Below the pieces are notes generated by a model. The model was not told the DNA's origin, did not search any database, and was given only the letters and a program-made list of their open reading frames with translations. Made by a program: the position numbers and the translations under genes. From Bradyrhizobium sp. LMTR 3 (GTDB lineage Bacteria; Pseudomonadota; Alphaproteobacteria; Rhizobiales; Xanthobacteraceae), in NCBI RefSeq assembly GCF_001693485.1, contig NZ_MAXC01000051.1, positions 186,001 to 250,000 of the forward strand: a stretch of 64,000 nt of DNA, given 5' to 3'. Below, piece by piece: positions 1 to 7,621 of this stretch; within the stretch, counting starts at the first letter, position 1; each line of letters starts with the position of its first letter.

Positions 1-1614
1 ATGCTCCATCTTCATGGATTCGAGCACGGCAATCTGCTGGCCGGCGCGAACGAGGTCTCCCTCCTCGACGTCTATCGCGACGATCGTGCCTTGCAGCGGC
101 GCCGGCACCGCGACCGAACCTGCCGGGCCGGTTGCCGATGCCGCGACCGCGATCGCGAGCGTCTCGTCATCGGCGGCGCTGCCGGATTCGACCAGTTCCG
201 TCTCCGCCGTCATGTTGGTTTCGCCAACCAGATCGGCAACATGCTTGTCGATAAAACCGGTGCTGAGACGGTTCTCGACGAAATCCGGATGCGCCAAAAT
301 CGCCGCGAGGAAGGAAACGTTGGTGGCGACACCGCCGATGCGAAATTCACGCAGCGTCCGCGAGGCCTTATGCACGACGTCGGTCCAGTTACCGCCCGGC
401 GAATGCACGATGACCTTCGCAAGCAGCGAGTCGAAGGCGGCGCTGGTCCGGTAGCCCGAATAGCCGAACGTATCGACGCGCACGCCGGGGCCGGACGGCA
501 GGTCGAACACGGCCAGTGTGCCGCCGGTCGGCCTGGTGGCGCCGGTCTCGTCCATTACCTCCATGTTGACCCGGAGCTGGATCGCAAAGCCGCGGGGCCT
601 CGGGATATACCCCTGCGCAAGCCCGAGCGAGCCCAGCGTCGCGCCGGCCGCGACCGCAAGCTGCGACTGTACGAGATCGAGGCCGAGCACCTCCTCGGTA
701 ACGGTATGCTCCACCTGCAGCCGCGGATTGACCTCGATGAAGGCAAACGCCTTGTCGCTGGTCCTGGCGTCGTTATCGACGAGGAATTCGAAAGTGCCGA
801 GATTGTCGTAGTTCGCGGCGGCGGCAAGTTCCTTGGCGGCGTCGATGATACGCGAGCGCAAGGCGTCGTTCAGCGACGGGCTTGGCGCGACCTCGATGAG
901 TTTCTGGTTGCGGCGCTGGATCGTGCATTCGCGCTCCCACAGATGGCTGATCGCGCCGTGGTGGTCGCAGATGACCTGCACCTCGATGTGGCGGGCATTG
1001 CGAATCAGGCGCTCGACATAGACGCCATCGCTGCCGAAGGCCGCCATCGCCTCGGATTGGCAGCGCGCATAGGCCTCCTCCAGCCTGCCCGCGTCATCGA
1101 CGATGCGCATGCCGCGGCCGCCGCCGCCGGCGATGGCCTTGATCATGATGGCGCCGCCTGCGCCGAGCGATTCAAGGAAGGCCCTGGCCTCATCGAGGCT
1201 GGTCGGCCCGCTGGTGCCCTCGATAACTGGCACGCCGCATTTTCTTGCCAGCGCCTTGGCCTGCGCCTTGTCGCCGAACAGATCGAGCGCTTCCGGCGAC
1301 GGGCCGACGAAGACGATGCTTTCCTCGATACAGCGGCGGGCGAGCGCGGCATTCTCGCTGAGGAAGCCATAGCCGGGATGCACGGCGTCGCATTCGGTCG
1401 CCTTGGCGGCTGCGATCACCGCCTCGATATCGAGATAGGCCCGCGCGCCGCGCCCGGGGATTTCAAAGGCGGCGTCGGCGGCGCGGACATGCAGCGATTG
1501 CGCGTCGTCGGCGGAGTACATTGCGACCGTCGCAAGGCCAGCATCGCCCGCGGCGCGCGCGATGCGGATGGCGATCTCGCCGCGGTTGGCAATCAGCAAT
1601 TTATGGAAGGACAT
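1..1614 (-). CDS. Biotin-dependent acyl-CoA carboxylase, biotin carboxylase + BCCP part (C-terminus outside window)
   Basis: The minus frame is open from an ATG at 1614 to the window edge (538 codons, no stop). It opens with the biotin carboxylase signature LLIANRGEIAIRIAR. The ATP-grasp glycine loop GGGGRGM lies near residues 163-169 and the active-site segment EVNPRLQVEH near 294-303. The last residues visible are the biotinylation motif ESMKMEH, with Lys about 535. A carboxylase and a biotin carrier domain are therefore joined in one chain, and a carboxyltransferase domain probably follows outside the window, as in the roughly 1100-residue acetyl-CoA-carboxylase-like proteins of Bradyrhizobium. 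It is the last gene seen of a minus-strand block (ABC importer, amidohydrolase), 205 bases after the amidohydrolase stop. The acyl or urea-type substrate cannot be read from this part. The plus-strand ORF over the same bases is a shadow. Confidence 0.9.
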   Translation of the reverse strand, partial: MSFHKLLIANRGEIAIRIARAAGDAGLATVAMYSADDAQSLHVRAADAAFEIPGRGARAYLDIEAVIAAAKATECDAVHPGYGFLSENAALARRCIEESIVFVGPSPEALDLFGDKAQAKALARKCGVPVIEGTSGPTSLDEARAFLESLGAGGAIMIKAIAGGGGRGMRIVDDAGRLEEAYARCQSEAMAAFGSDGVYVERLIRNARHIEVQVICDHHGAISHLWERECTIQRRNQKLIEVAPSPSLNDALRSRIIDAAKELAAAANYDNLGTFEFLVDNDARTSDKAFAFIEVNPRLQVEHTVTEEVLGLDLVQSQLAVAAGATLGSLGLAQGYIPRPRGFAIQLRVNMEVMDETGATRPTGGTLAVFDLPSGPGVRVDTFGYSGYRTSAAFDSLLAKVIVHSPGGNWTDVVHKASRTLREFRIGGVATNVSFLAAILAHPDFVENRLSTGFIDKHVADLVGETNMTAETELVESGSAADDETLAIAVAASATGPAGSVAVPAPLQGTIVAIDVEEGDLVRAGQQIAVLESMKMEH

Positions 1615-1763
1615 GAACGGTTCCGTCTGGACAGCAGAGCGAAATGATGCGGCGATCGGCTCACCTCGCCCCGCTTGCTTCCCATACCCCAATCAGCAGC
1701 GCGAGGCGGCTACCGGCAGTTTCTTGTTTACTCGACATGAACCGTTGCCGAGATTCTGCGCAA

Positions 1764-1780
1764 GTGGAATTTCGTTCCAC
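1764..1780. promoter_or_regulatory. Palindrome upstream of the carboxylase gene, IclR-type operator candidate
   Basis: GTGGAATTTCGTTCCAC has perfect 6-base arms and a 5-base centre. It sits about 150 bases upstream of the carboxylase ATG, in the 205-base gap after the amidohydrolase. The shape TGGAA-N5-TTCCA resembles operators of IclR-family regulators. No IclR gene is in the window, so the assignment is an inference. Confidence 0.35.
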
Positions 1781-1819
1781 ATGACGGAATTCACACAGCA
1801 AACTGAGGCGCTTAGCGAT

Positions 1820-3262
1820 CTACCGGCAATCAAGCTGGGCTTCGAACCAGCCCTGCAGCGACGCTGCGAGCGGCGGCCAGGCCCGCTGAAAGGCCGAGAG
1901 TTGTCTTGCATTGGCGCGATAGATTCCGCGCAGCTCCCGCTCGATCGCGGGGAGATCTACACCGGTGCAACGGCCTTCGCTGACGATCAGCCGCCCGTCA
2001 ACCACGACGTCGCGCAAGAAAGACGCGTTGCCGCGCGCGAACAGGAGATCGATGGGGCCGACCGGCATGATCCGGTCGCGGTCCAGCCGATCGAGATCGA
2101 TGGTGACGAAATCGGCCGGAGCGCCTGATATGAGCGCGCCCGTTCCCGGCGCGCCGGTCGCCTTGCGGCCATTGGCGATCGCGAGCGCGAGGAATTCGGA
2201 AGCTGTCCAGGTTCGCTCAAAGCCAAGGCCGCCGTGCATCATCTGCACCAGCCGCATCTCGCGCAGCACGTCGTCGTCTTCGTCGAGCGCGAGACCATCG
2301 ACGCCGACCGCGATGGCGCAGCCACAGCGGTGCGCCGCGGCAATCGGGGCAAGGCCCGAGCGCAGGTGCAAGTTGGAGGAGAAGTTGGTGACGATACGCG
2401 CGCCTGATACGGCGATCATCTCGATCTCGTCAGGCCGGGCGTGGATGCAATGCGCCAGCGTCAGCCGCTCCGACAGGAAGCCGATATCGCGGAGATAACG
2501 AACGACGCCATCCGGAAAATGCTGGTCTGCCCAGGTGCGCTGATAGATTGTCTCGAGGAGATGCATGTGGATGCGTCGCCCGGTGTGGGCCGAATTCTCC
2601 GCCACCGCCTCAAGCAGCGGTCTTGAGCACCATTGCACGCCCGCGGGGCCAAGCTGCACATCGACCTTGGGACCTGCGATGGCCGAGGCGATGGCATCCG
2701 TGAGTTCGATATAGGCCTTTGGCGACATCGGCTCGCGGACGAACAGTTCCTCAACGGCCTTGCGATCGTCGCTTGAGAGCTGCGACAGCACCGGTTCGCC
2801 GTCGCCATAGACGACCGGGTTCTGGTCGCGCACCGCGAGCGCAAACGCGATGCGGATGCCGACGTCGGACGCCGCCCGCGCAATCGCCTTTGCCTCCTCG
2901 ACCAGCGGCATGGTGCCGCTTGGCCGGGTGTAGTGCACCATCATCGCAGCGCAGCCCGCCCTCGCCGACCGCGCCAGCGCGGACGCCGCCGTCAGATAGG
3001 GATCGACCGGCGTGCCGAGCGCAGAGCGCAGGATCCAGCTTTCCAGTGGCATGCCGAGCGCGCCGAACGAGGACGCGGTCGGCCGCGCGTGATCGTGGGC
3101 GTTGACGAAGGCCGGCAGCACGAGGGAGCGCGGGCTTGTGGCGGGCAGCGCGGCCTCGGAGGTCGACGTGATGACACCGTTGTCGTGCCGCAGCACGACG
3201 TTTTCGAGCAAGCCGCGATCAGGGCCGGAGAATAGGCTGTGTGCAGAGACTTCGGTAATCAT
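1820..3262 (-). CDS. Amidohydrolase of the TrzA/AtzA/SsnA deaminase type
   Basis: This 480-residue metal-dependent hydrolase is probably a cytoplasmic deaminase or dechlorinase-like enzyme acting on an N-heterocycle. Visible metal-site elements are the N-terminal HxH in NAHDHA, a His in the strand HMHLLET, a His in LAHCIHA, and the late Asp in GVDGLALDEDDD. Together these make the amidohydrolase TIM-barrel set. The start at 3262 is chosen because GGAGAGG stands about 10 bases upstream; the frame extends further up but without a ribosome site. It lies after an SsuABC-type importer and before a biotin carboxylase gene on the same strand, so its substrate is probably what that importer brings in. 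A second, unrelated amidohydrolase lies at 7622. The exact substrate is not recognisable. Confidence 0.82.
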   Translation of the reverse strand: MITEVSAHSLFSGPDRGLLENVVLRHDNGVITSTSEAALPATSPRSLVLPAFVNAHDHARPTASSFGALGMPLESWILRSALGTPVDPYLTAASALARSARAGCAAMMVHYTRPSGTMPLVEEAKAIARAASDVGIRIAFALAVRDQNPVVYGDGEPVLSQLSSDDRKAVEELFVREPMSPKAYIELTDAIASAIAGPKVDVQLGPAGVQWCSRPLLEAVAENSAHTGRRIHMHLLETIYQRTWADQHFPDGVVRYLRDIGFLSERLTLAHCIHARPDEIEMIAVSGARIVTNFSSNLHLRSGLAPIAAAHRCGCAIAVGVDGLALDEDDDVLREMRLVQMMHGGLGFERTWTASEFLALAIANGRKATGAPGTGALISGAPADFVTIDLDRLDRDRIMPVGPIDLLFARGNASFLRDVVVDGRLIVSEGRCTGVDLPAIERELRGIYRANARQLSAFQRAWPPLAASLQGWFEAQLDCR

Positions 3263-3283
3263 AAGAGCGCGCCCTCTCCAGTT

Positions 3284-3365
3284 CGTCATTCCGGGGCGAT
3301 GCAAAGCATCGAACCCGGAATCTCGAGATTCCGGGTCTGGTGCTGCGCACCATCCCGGAATGACG
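3284..3365. repeat. Compound palindromic intergenic repeat (CCGGAATGAC family)
   Basis: The outer arms CGTCATTCCGGG and CCCGGAATGACG are exact reverse complements. Between them lie a perfect inner palindrome CCCGGAATCTCGAGATTCCG(GG) and two small hairpins, GATGC-AAA-GCATC and GGTGC-TGC-GCACC. The whole can fold as a cruciform. It fills the gap between the binding-protein stop and the amidohydrolase gene. This is the common Bradyrhizobiaceae intergenic repeat style; no coding role is seen. Confidence 0.8.
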
Positions 3366-3381
3366 GTGCTCGCTCACATCC

Positions 3382-4407
3382 TCAATTCGCCGTATACACC
3401 AGCTCCCGCTCCGCGCGCGGCGGCAGGAACTCGCGGGAGAAAATTTCCGCAGGCGCCGGCGCGCGGGCGAGCTGGTAGCCTTCGACGATGATGCCGATGG
3501 CGCGGGCCATGCGGTCGTCCTTGACGTCGCCGACGCCGATCTCCTTCATCTCGGGCGAGACGATCAGCTTGTCGAAGGAAAACTGCAGGCGGCGCTTCTC
3601 GACCTCGGCGTTGATCAGGTTGTCGTAGTTCAGCGCGGCCTTCATCCCGGCATTCTGGTCCTTGGCGATCGCGATCACGGCCTTGTTGACGGCGCGGACG
3701 AGGCCGGCGACGGCCTTCGGATTGGACGCCAGCAGCTTGCGCGACACCATCATGCCGTTGGAATAGAGATCGAGGCCGTAATCGCCGAACGAGAACCACC
3801 TGTAGTCCTTGTCGGGATCCTGGCGGTTCAGCACCAGGTTGAAGTAGCTCGTAATATTGAACACGAGAGCCGCGTCGATATCGCCCTTGATCAGCATCGG
3901 CTCCTGCAAGTTCGGCGCCATGTTGGAGATCTTGATCTTCTCGCCCTCGAGCTTGTTCTTGTTGGCAAACACCGGCAACAACCGCGTCGTCGGCGTGCCC
4001 TGCGCGCCGCCAAGCGTGCGGCCCTCAAAGTCCTTGATGGTGTTGATGCCGCTGGTCTTCTTGGTGACGATGGCGAACGGCGGCTGGTTCCAGATCATGT
4101 AGACCATCACCGGCGCGTCCTGCGGCTTGGTCGAGGCGTTCTGGATGATGGCGTTGACGTCGCCGAAGCCGGCGTCATAGGCGCCCGACATGATGCGCGT
4201 CACCGTCGCGCCGGAGCCCTCGCCCTGGTCGATCACCACATTGAGGCCCTCTTCCTTGAAGAAGCCCTTGTCCTTGGCGTAGAAGAACGCGGCGTCGGAC
4301 CCTTGCGTCTTCCAGCCCAGCGTGAACTTGATCGTGGTTTCCTGGGCGCTGGCGGAACCGGCAAACAGGGCAACTCCCAACAGCGCGGCGCTTACTCTGG
4401 CTAACAT
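3382..4407 (-). CDS. ABC transporter periplasmic binding protein, NMT1/SsuA/TauA type
   Basis: This 341-residue exported binding protein has a classic signal peptide (hydrophobic stretch ending GSASAQ). The mature part begins IKFTLGWKTQGSDAAFFYAKDKGFF, the usual opening of the NMT1/THI5-like family that binds sulfonates, nitrate, taurine, pyrimidine precursors and similar small molecules. The GDVNAIIQNAS segment and the MMVSRKLLASNPKAV region are typical of the fold. GAGGAG stands 6-7 bases before the ATG at 4407. It follows the ATPase and permease genes in the same direction (gap 44 bases), completing an importer. The ligand is unknown; the downstream amidohydrolase hints at a nitrogen heterocycle or ureido compound. 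Confidence 0.88.
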   Translation of the reverse strand: MLARVSAALLGVALFAGSASAQETTIKFTLGWKTQGSDAAFFYAKDKGFFKEEGLNVVIDQGEGSGATVTRIMSGAYDAGFGDVNAIIQNASTKPQDAPVMVYMIWNQPPFAIVTKKTSGINTIKDFEGRTLGGAQGTPTTRLLPVFANKNKLEGEKIKISNMAPNLQEPMLIKGDIDAALVFNITSYFNLVLNRQDPDKDYRWFSFGDYGLDLYSNGMMVSRKLLASNPKAVAGLVRAVNKAVIAIAKDQNAGMKAALNYDNLINAEVEKRRLQFSFDKLIVSPEMKEIGVGDVKDDRMARAIGIIVEGYQLARAPAPAEIFSREFLPPRAERELVYTAN

Positions 4408-4451
4408 TGTGGTCTCCTCGACAAGGGTTGGATGGCGGTTGGCGAAAACTT

Positions 4452-5228
4452 TCAAGTCGCGATCATGTCGTTCTTGCGGGTGGCCCAGCCGGTGACGCGC
4501 CCCTCGATTACCGAGAAGATCACGTAGAGCGCGACGCCGAGGCCGGCGAGCACGAACAGGCCGGCGAACACCAGCGGCACGTTGAAATTCGAGGACGCGG
4601 TCATCATGACGTTGCCGATGCCGCGGTTCGAGGCGACGGTCTCCGACAGCACCGCGCCGACGAAGGCGTAGGAGATCGCGACCTTCAGCGACGCAAAGAA
4701 GAACGGCATGGTGCGGGGCAAGCCGACGTTCCAGAGGATGTCGAACTTGCTGGCGCCAAGTGCTTTCAGCACGTCTTCGAGTTCGGGTTCTGTCGTCGCC
4801 AATCCCGTCGCAATATTGACCACGATCGGGAAGAAGCAGATAGAGAGTGCCGTCAGCACCGCCGGCACCGAGCCGGAGCCGAACCACAGCACGAAGATCG
4901 GCACCACGGCGACTTTCGGGATCGAGGAAAATCCAACGAGCAGCGGATAAGCCGTATCGTAAGCGGTTTTCGAGACGCCGATCACCGCGCCCAGCACAAC
5001 GCCGAGACCGACGCCAAGGACAAACCCGATCATCGTCGTCGCCAGCGTCTGCAGAATGTGCGGCCAGAGGATGGGGAATTTCTCGACCAGCGTGACGAAT
5101 ACCTGCGAGGGACGCGGCAGCACCAGGTCGGACATGCCTGATATCAGGCAGAACAATTCCCAGGCGACAAAGAACAGCACGATCAGTGCCGCCGACCAGG
5201 CCTTTTGGCGGTAATCGAGCTCGGGCAT
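4452..5228 (-). CDS. ABC transporter permease, SsuC/TauC type
   Basis: This 258-residue inner-membrane protein has about six hydrophobic segments and the cytoplasmic EAA loop DVLKALGASKFDILWNVGLP that docks the ATPase. ETVASNRGIGNVMMTASSNF near the C-terminal third is typical of the SsuC/TauC branch. The ATG at 5228 lies one base after the ATPase stop codon (TGA at 5232-5230), so the two are translationally coupled; the longer frame upstream would run into the ATPase gene. It forms the membrane channel for the binding protein at 3382 and the ATPase at 5230. Confidence 0.88.
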   Translation of the reverse strand: MPELDYRQKAWSAALIVLFFVAWELFCLISGMSDLVLPRPSQVFVTLVEKFPILWPHILQTLATTMIGFVLGVGLGVVLGAVIGVSKTAYDTAYPLLVGFSSIPKVAVVPIFVLWFGSGSVPAVLTALSICFFPIVVNIATGLATTEPELEDVLKALGASKFDILWNVGLPRTMPFFFASLKVAISYAFVGAVLSETVASNRGIGNVMMTASSNFNVPLVFAGLFVLAGLGVALYVIFSVIEGRVTGWATRKNDMIAT

Positions 5229-5229
5229 G

Positions 5230-6096
5230 TCAGGCCGCTCCCCGTGCTGAGGCGGTGCGCGCATCGACGATGAAGGCACGCAGCTTTTGGTTCAGCGCCA
5301 CGAAATCCGGCTCGAAGGTCATGGCCACCGTGCGTGGGCGGGCGAAGTCGACGCGGCTGTCGTCGAGGATGCGGCCCGGACGCGCGCTCATCACGCAGAT
5401 GCGACTGCCGAGAAAGGCAGCCTCGCGCAGGTCATGCGTCACCAGGAGCACGGTCGGCTTGTGCGCGATCCAGAGGTCCTGCAGGATCGACCACAGCTCT
5501 TCGCGCGTGAACTGGTCGAGCGCGCCGAAGGGCTCGTCGAGCAGCAGCATGCGCGGCTCGTGGATCAGCGCGCGGCACAGATTGGCGCGCTGAAGCATGC
5601 CGCCGGAGAGTTGCCAGGGGTAGCGGTTGCCGAACCCCTTGAGGCCGACCTGCTCCAGAAGCGCATTGGCCTTGTCGCGGAATTCGGTCTTGCGCAGCTT
5701 TCGGAATTGCGAGCGAAACGGCTCGACGATCTTGAGCGGCAGCATGATGTTCCGCTCGATCGACATCCACGGCAGCATGGTCGGATTCTGGAACGCCATG
5801 CCGACGCGCAACGCGCGCGCCGCCACCTCGCGGCCGCCGACGATGACGACGCCCGATGTCGGCTGCACCAGGCCGCTCACCAGCCGCAGGATGGTCGACT
5901 TGCCGCAGCCGGACGGCCCGACCAGCGCGACGAACTCGCCATCGGCAATCCGCAAGCTTGTCGTGGAGAGGGCCGGCACCGCCCGGGCGCCGCGGCCGAA
6001 GGTGACGGAAGCCTCCGACAGTTCGATCGCGATCGGAGCGGCGGAGCCCGAAACCGGTGTGCCCTGAAATTCGGAATCTGGTTGCATGCGCATCAT
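5230..6096 (-). CDS. ABC transporter ATPase, SsuB/TauB type
   Basis: This importer ATPase of about 288 residues has Walker A GPSGCGKST, the ABC signature LSGGMLQR, Walker B LLLDEPFGALD and the switch His in LLVTHDLREA. AFQNPTMLPWMSIERNIMLP is the Q-loop segment of the nitrate/sulfonate/taurine group. The start is uncertain: ATGs exist at 6096, 6093 and 6087, and a TTG at 6114. No good ribosome site separates them, and 6096 is taken here. It is the first gene of the minus-strand operon and faces the GntR gene at 6286 across a short divergent region carrying TGCATGCA motifs. Confidence 0.88.
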   Translation of the reverse strand: MMRMQPDSEFQGTPVSGSAAPIAIELSEASVTFGRGARAVPALSTTSLRIADGEFVALVGPSGCGKSTILRLVSGLVQPTSGVVIVGGREVAARALRVGMAFQNPTMLPWMSIERNIMLPLKIVEPFRSQFRKLRKTEFRDKANALLEQVGLKGFGNRYPWQLSGGMLQRANLCRALIHEPRMLLLDEPFGALDQFTREELWSILQDLWIAHKPTVLLVTHDLREAAFLGSRICVMSARPGRILDDSRVDFARPRTVAMTFEPDFVALNQKLRAFIVDARTASARGAA

Positions 6097-6105
6097 GGCT
6101 GTAAG

Positions 6106-6113
6106 TGCATGCA
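6106..6113. promoter_or_regulatory. TGCATGCA palindrome at the start of the importer operon
   Basis: A perfect 8-base palindrome lies just upstream of the likely ATPase start codons. It is the first of three copies in this locus (also at 6209 and 7516) and is a half-match to the longer shared motif at the other two. Confidence 0.35.
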
Positions 6114-6200
6114 AGCCGGATGCCAGCCAAACTTGCCTTTAAAATCAAGGAGCCCGGATTTTGCCGCCCGATCCGGCGGACTCCTTTTGTGCAGTTTGAC

Positions 6201-6216
6201 CCACAAGGTGCATGCA
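6201..6216. promoter_or_regulatory. Shared operator candidate CCACAA-NN-TGCATGCA, copy 1
   Basis: CCACAAGGTGCATGCA lies in the divergent region between the importer operon and the GntR gene, 70 bases before the regulator ATG. It agrees at 14 of 16 bases with the motif at 7508. Its position at both promoters suggests it is bound by the GntR protein encoded between them; that is an inference. Confidence 0.45.
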
Positions 6217-6285
6217 ATTGAGGCGCACAATCAGTCGGCAATTGTGATAAGAGGACCCATTCGAAGCACCCGCCAGGATTCGCCG

Positions 6286-7044
6286 ATGGCGCCCCGCCCC
6301 GCCAGCAAGACTGCTGTCCCATCCGACAAGGTCGGCGTGATCTGCCGCGCGCTGCGCCGCGCCATTATCGAGCAGGCGCTGGCGCCCGGCGCAAAGCTGC
6401 CGGAGGATTCGCTCGGCGAGCGGTTCGGCGTCAGCCGCACCATTGCGCGACATGCGCTGGGCCAATTGGCCGCAGAAGGTCTCGTCGAACTGCGCCGCAA
6501 CCGGATTGCGGTGGTAGCGACGCCGAGCTGGCAGGAGGCGCGCGATGCCTTTGATATCCGGATCGAACTCGAGCGCCTGGTGGTGCGGCAACTCGCCGGC
6601 AAGCTGACCAAGAGCCAGGTTGCCGAGCTGAACGCCCATGTCGATGCCGAGGACCGCGCGCGCGACGGCTCGGATGCGGTGTCGATCCGCCTCGCGACGG
6701 AATTCCACATCCTGCTCGCCAACATGACGAACAGCCCGATCCTGGTGCGTTACGTCAGCGAAGTCGCCTATCGCTGCTGCCTGACGCTATCGCTCTACAG
6801 CCGTCCGCATTCGTCGGAATGCGCGATCAACGAGCACCGCGCGATCATCGCCGCGCTGGTCAAGGGCGACGAGGCCAAGGTGATGAGCCTGATGCACAGC
6901 CACCTGGATTCCGTGGCCAGCCGCGCGCTGGTGGCCCCCGCCCCGCCGCGCGGCCGCGATTTGCTGGATATTCTGGCGCCCTATGCCGAGGAAGGCGAAA
7001 GCGAGCGCGTGGTGAAGATGCCGAAGGTGGTCAGGGCGAGGTAA
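6286..7044 (+). CDS. GntR-family transcriptional regulator, FadR/FCD subfamily
   Basis: This 252-residue repressor-type protein has an N-terminal winged helix at about residues 15-80 (ICRALRRAIIEQALAPGAKLPEDSLGERFGVSRTIARHAL, shown here in part of its family form) and a C-terminal all-helical FCD ligand domain. The FCD domain shows DAFDIRIELERLVVRQL, EFHILLANMTNSPILVRYV and the late EHRAIIAALVKGDEAKVMSLM helix with its metal-site His residues. It is divergent from the SsuABC-like importer and followed on the opposite strand by a SnoaL-like gene six bases after its stop. The shared motif at 6201 and 7508 makes it the probable local regulator of importer, hydrolases and dehydratase. The inducer is unknown. 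Confidence 0.88.
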   Translation: MAPRPASKTAVPSDKVGVICRALRRAIIEQALAPGAKLPEDSLGERFGVSRTIARHALGQLAAEGLVELRRNRIAVVATPSWQEARDAFDIRIELERLVVRQLAGKLTKSQVAELNAHVDAEDRARDGSDAVSIRLATEFHILLANMTNSPILVRYVSEVAYRCCLTLSLYSRPHSSECAINEHRAIIAALVKGDEAKVMSLMHSHLDSVASRALVAPAPPRGRDLLDILAPYAEEGESERVVKMPKVVRAR

Positions 7045-7049
7045 GACCG

Positions 7050-7469
7050 CTACGCCTCAATCCCCATCTGCACCAGAATCCGCTCGGCGCTGTCGTTCCA
7101 GACGTCCATCTTCACGATCTGCCCGCCCCTGACCACGAAACGATCGACATAGCGATTGCCTTCGAACGGCGTGCCATCGAGCCATTCACCGTAGAGCGTG
7201 CCGATGCTGTAGACGACGGTCTCCTCGGCGCCCGGACAGACGTCGAAGCGGTCCATCTTCTTCTTGACCCAGCGATAGCGTCGCGCGTTGAAGCCGGTCG
7301 GCCCGCGCGGATGATCGAACTCGCGGCCACCGGTGAAGGTGATGATCGTGCCCGGCTTCATGTAGGCCGCGGCCGCATCGGGATCCGGGATCATCGATGC
7401 CGTGAGATAGGCTTTGACCACCTCGGCGTCGGACATTCCCTTCACTTCGGCTTTCGCGGCGACAGACAT
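7050..7469 (-). CDS. SnoaL/NTF2-like domain protein
   Basis: This 139-residue single-domain protein of the SnoaL/NTF2 fold has an N-terminal helix pair (DAEVVKAYLTASMIPDPDAAAAYM), then strands such as TIITFTGGREF, TVVYSIGTLYGEWLDG and NRYVDRFVVRGGQIVKMDVW. Members act as small isomerases, cyclases or hydratases, or only bind ligands. AGGAG precedes the ATG at 7469 by about 8 bases. It is transcribed divergently from the amidohydrolase at 7622 and converges on the GntR gene. The substrate is probably an intermediate of the same pathway, but nothing in the sequence fixes the reaction. Confidence 0.75.
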   Translation of the reverse strand: MSVAAKAEVKGMSDAEVVKAYLTASMIPDPDAAAAYMKPGTIITFTGGREFDHPRGPTGFNARRYRWVKKKMDRFDVCPGAEETVVYSIGTLYGEWLDGTPFEGNRYVDRFVVRGGQIVKMDVWNDSAERILVQMGIEA

Positions 7470-7507
7470 GGCGGCTTCTCCTGATGCCGGGGATACTACA
7501 GTCCAGC

Positions 7508-7523
7508 CCACAAACTGCATGCA
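7508..7523. promoter_or_regulatory. Shared operator candidate CCACAA-NN-TGCATGCA, copy 2
   Basis: CCACAAACTGCATGCA lies in the divergent region between the SnoaL-like gene and the amidohydrolase at 7622. It matches 14 of 16 bases of the copy at 6201, which lies at the GntR/importer divergent promoter. The paired occurrence at two divergent promoters is the argument for a regulatory site. Confidence 0.45.
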
Positions 7524-7621
7524 CATATTTTGAACAATTCAGCCTTCCGATTGCACACAATCTGGAGGTGCCCGGCGCCCCCGCTTCCGATAGGTTGAGA
7601 CCTTCTCCAGCCCGACGCCTG

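Noticed and set aside
1..1647. Long plus-strand frame opposite the carboxylase
   Set aside because: The minus strand encodes clear biotin carboxylase motifs to the window edge; the plus frame is Arg/Asp-rich shadow sequence of GC-rich coding DNA.
5287..6285. Upstream extension of the GntR frame
   Set aside because: It crosses the ATPase gene on the other strand and has no regulator features before the ATG at 6286.
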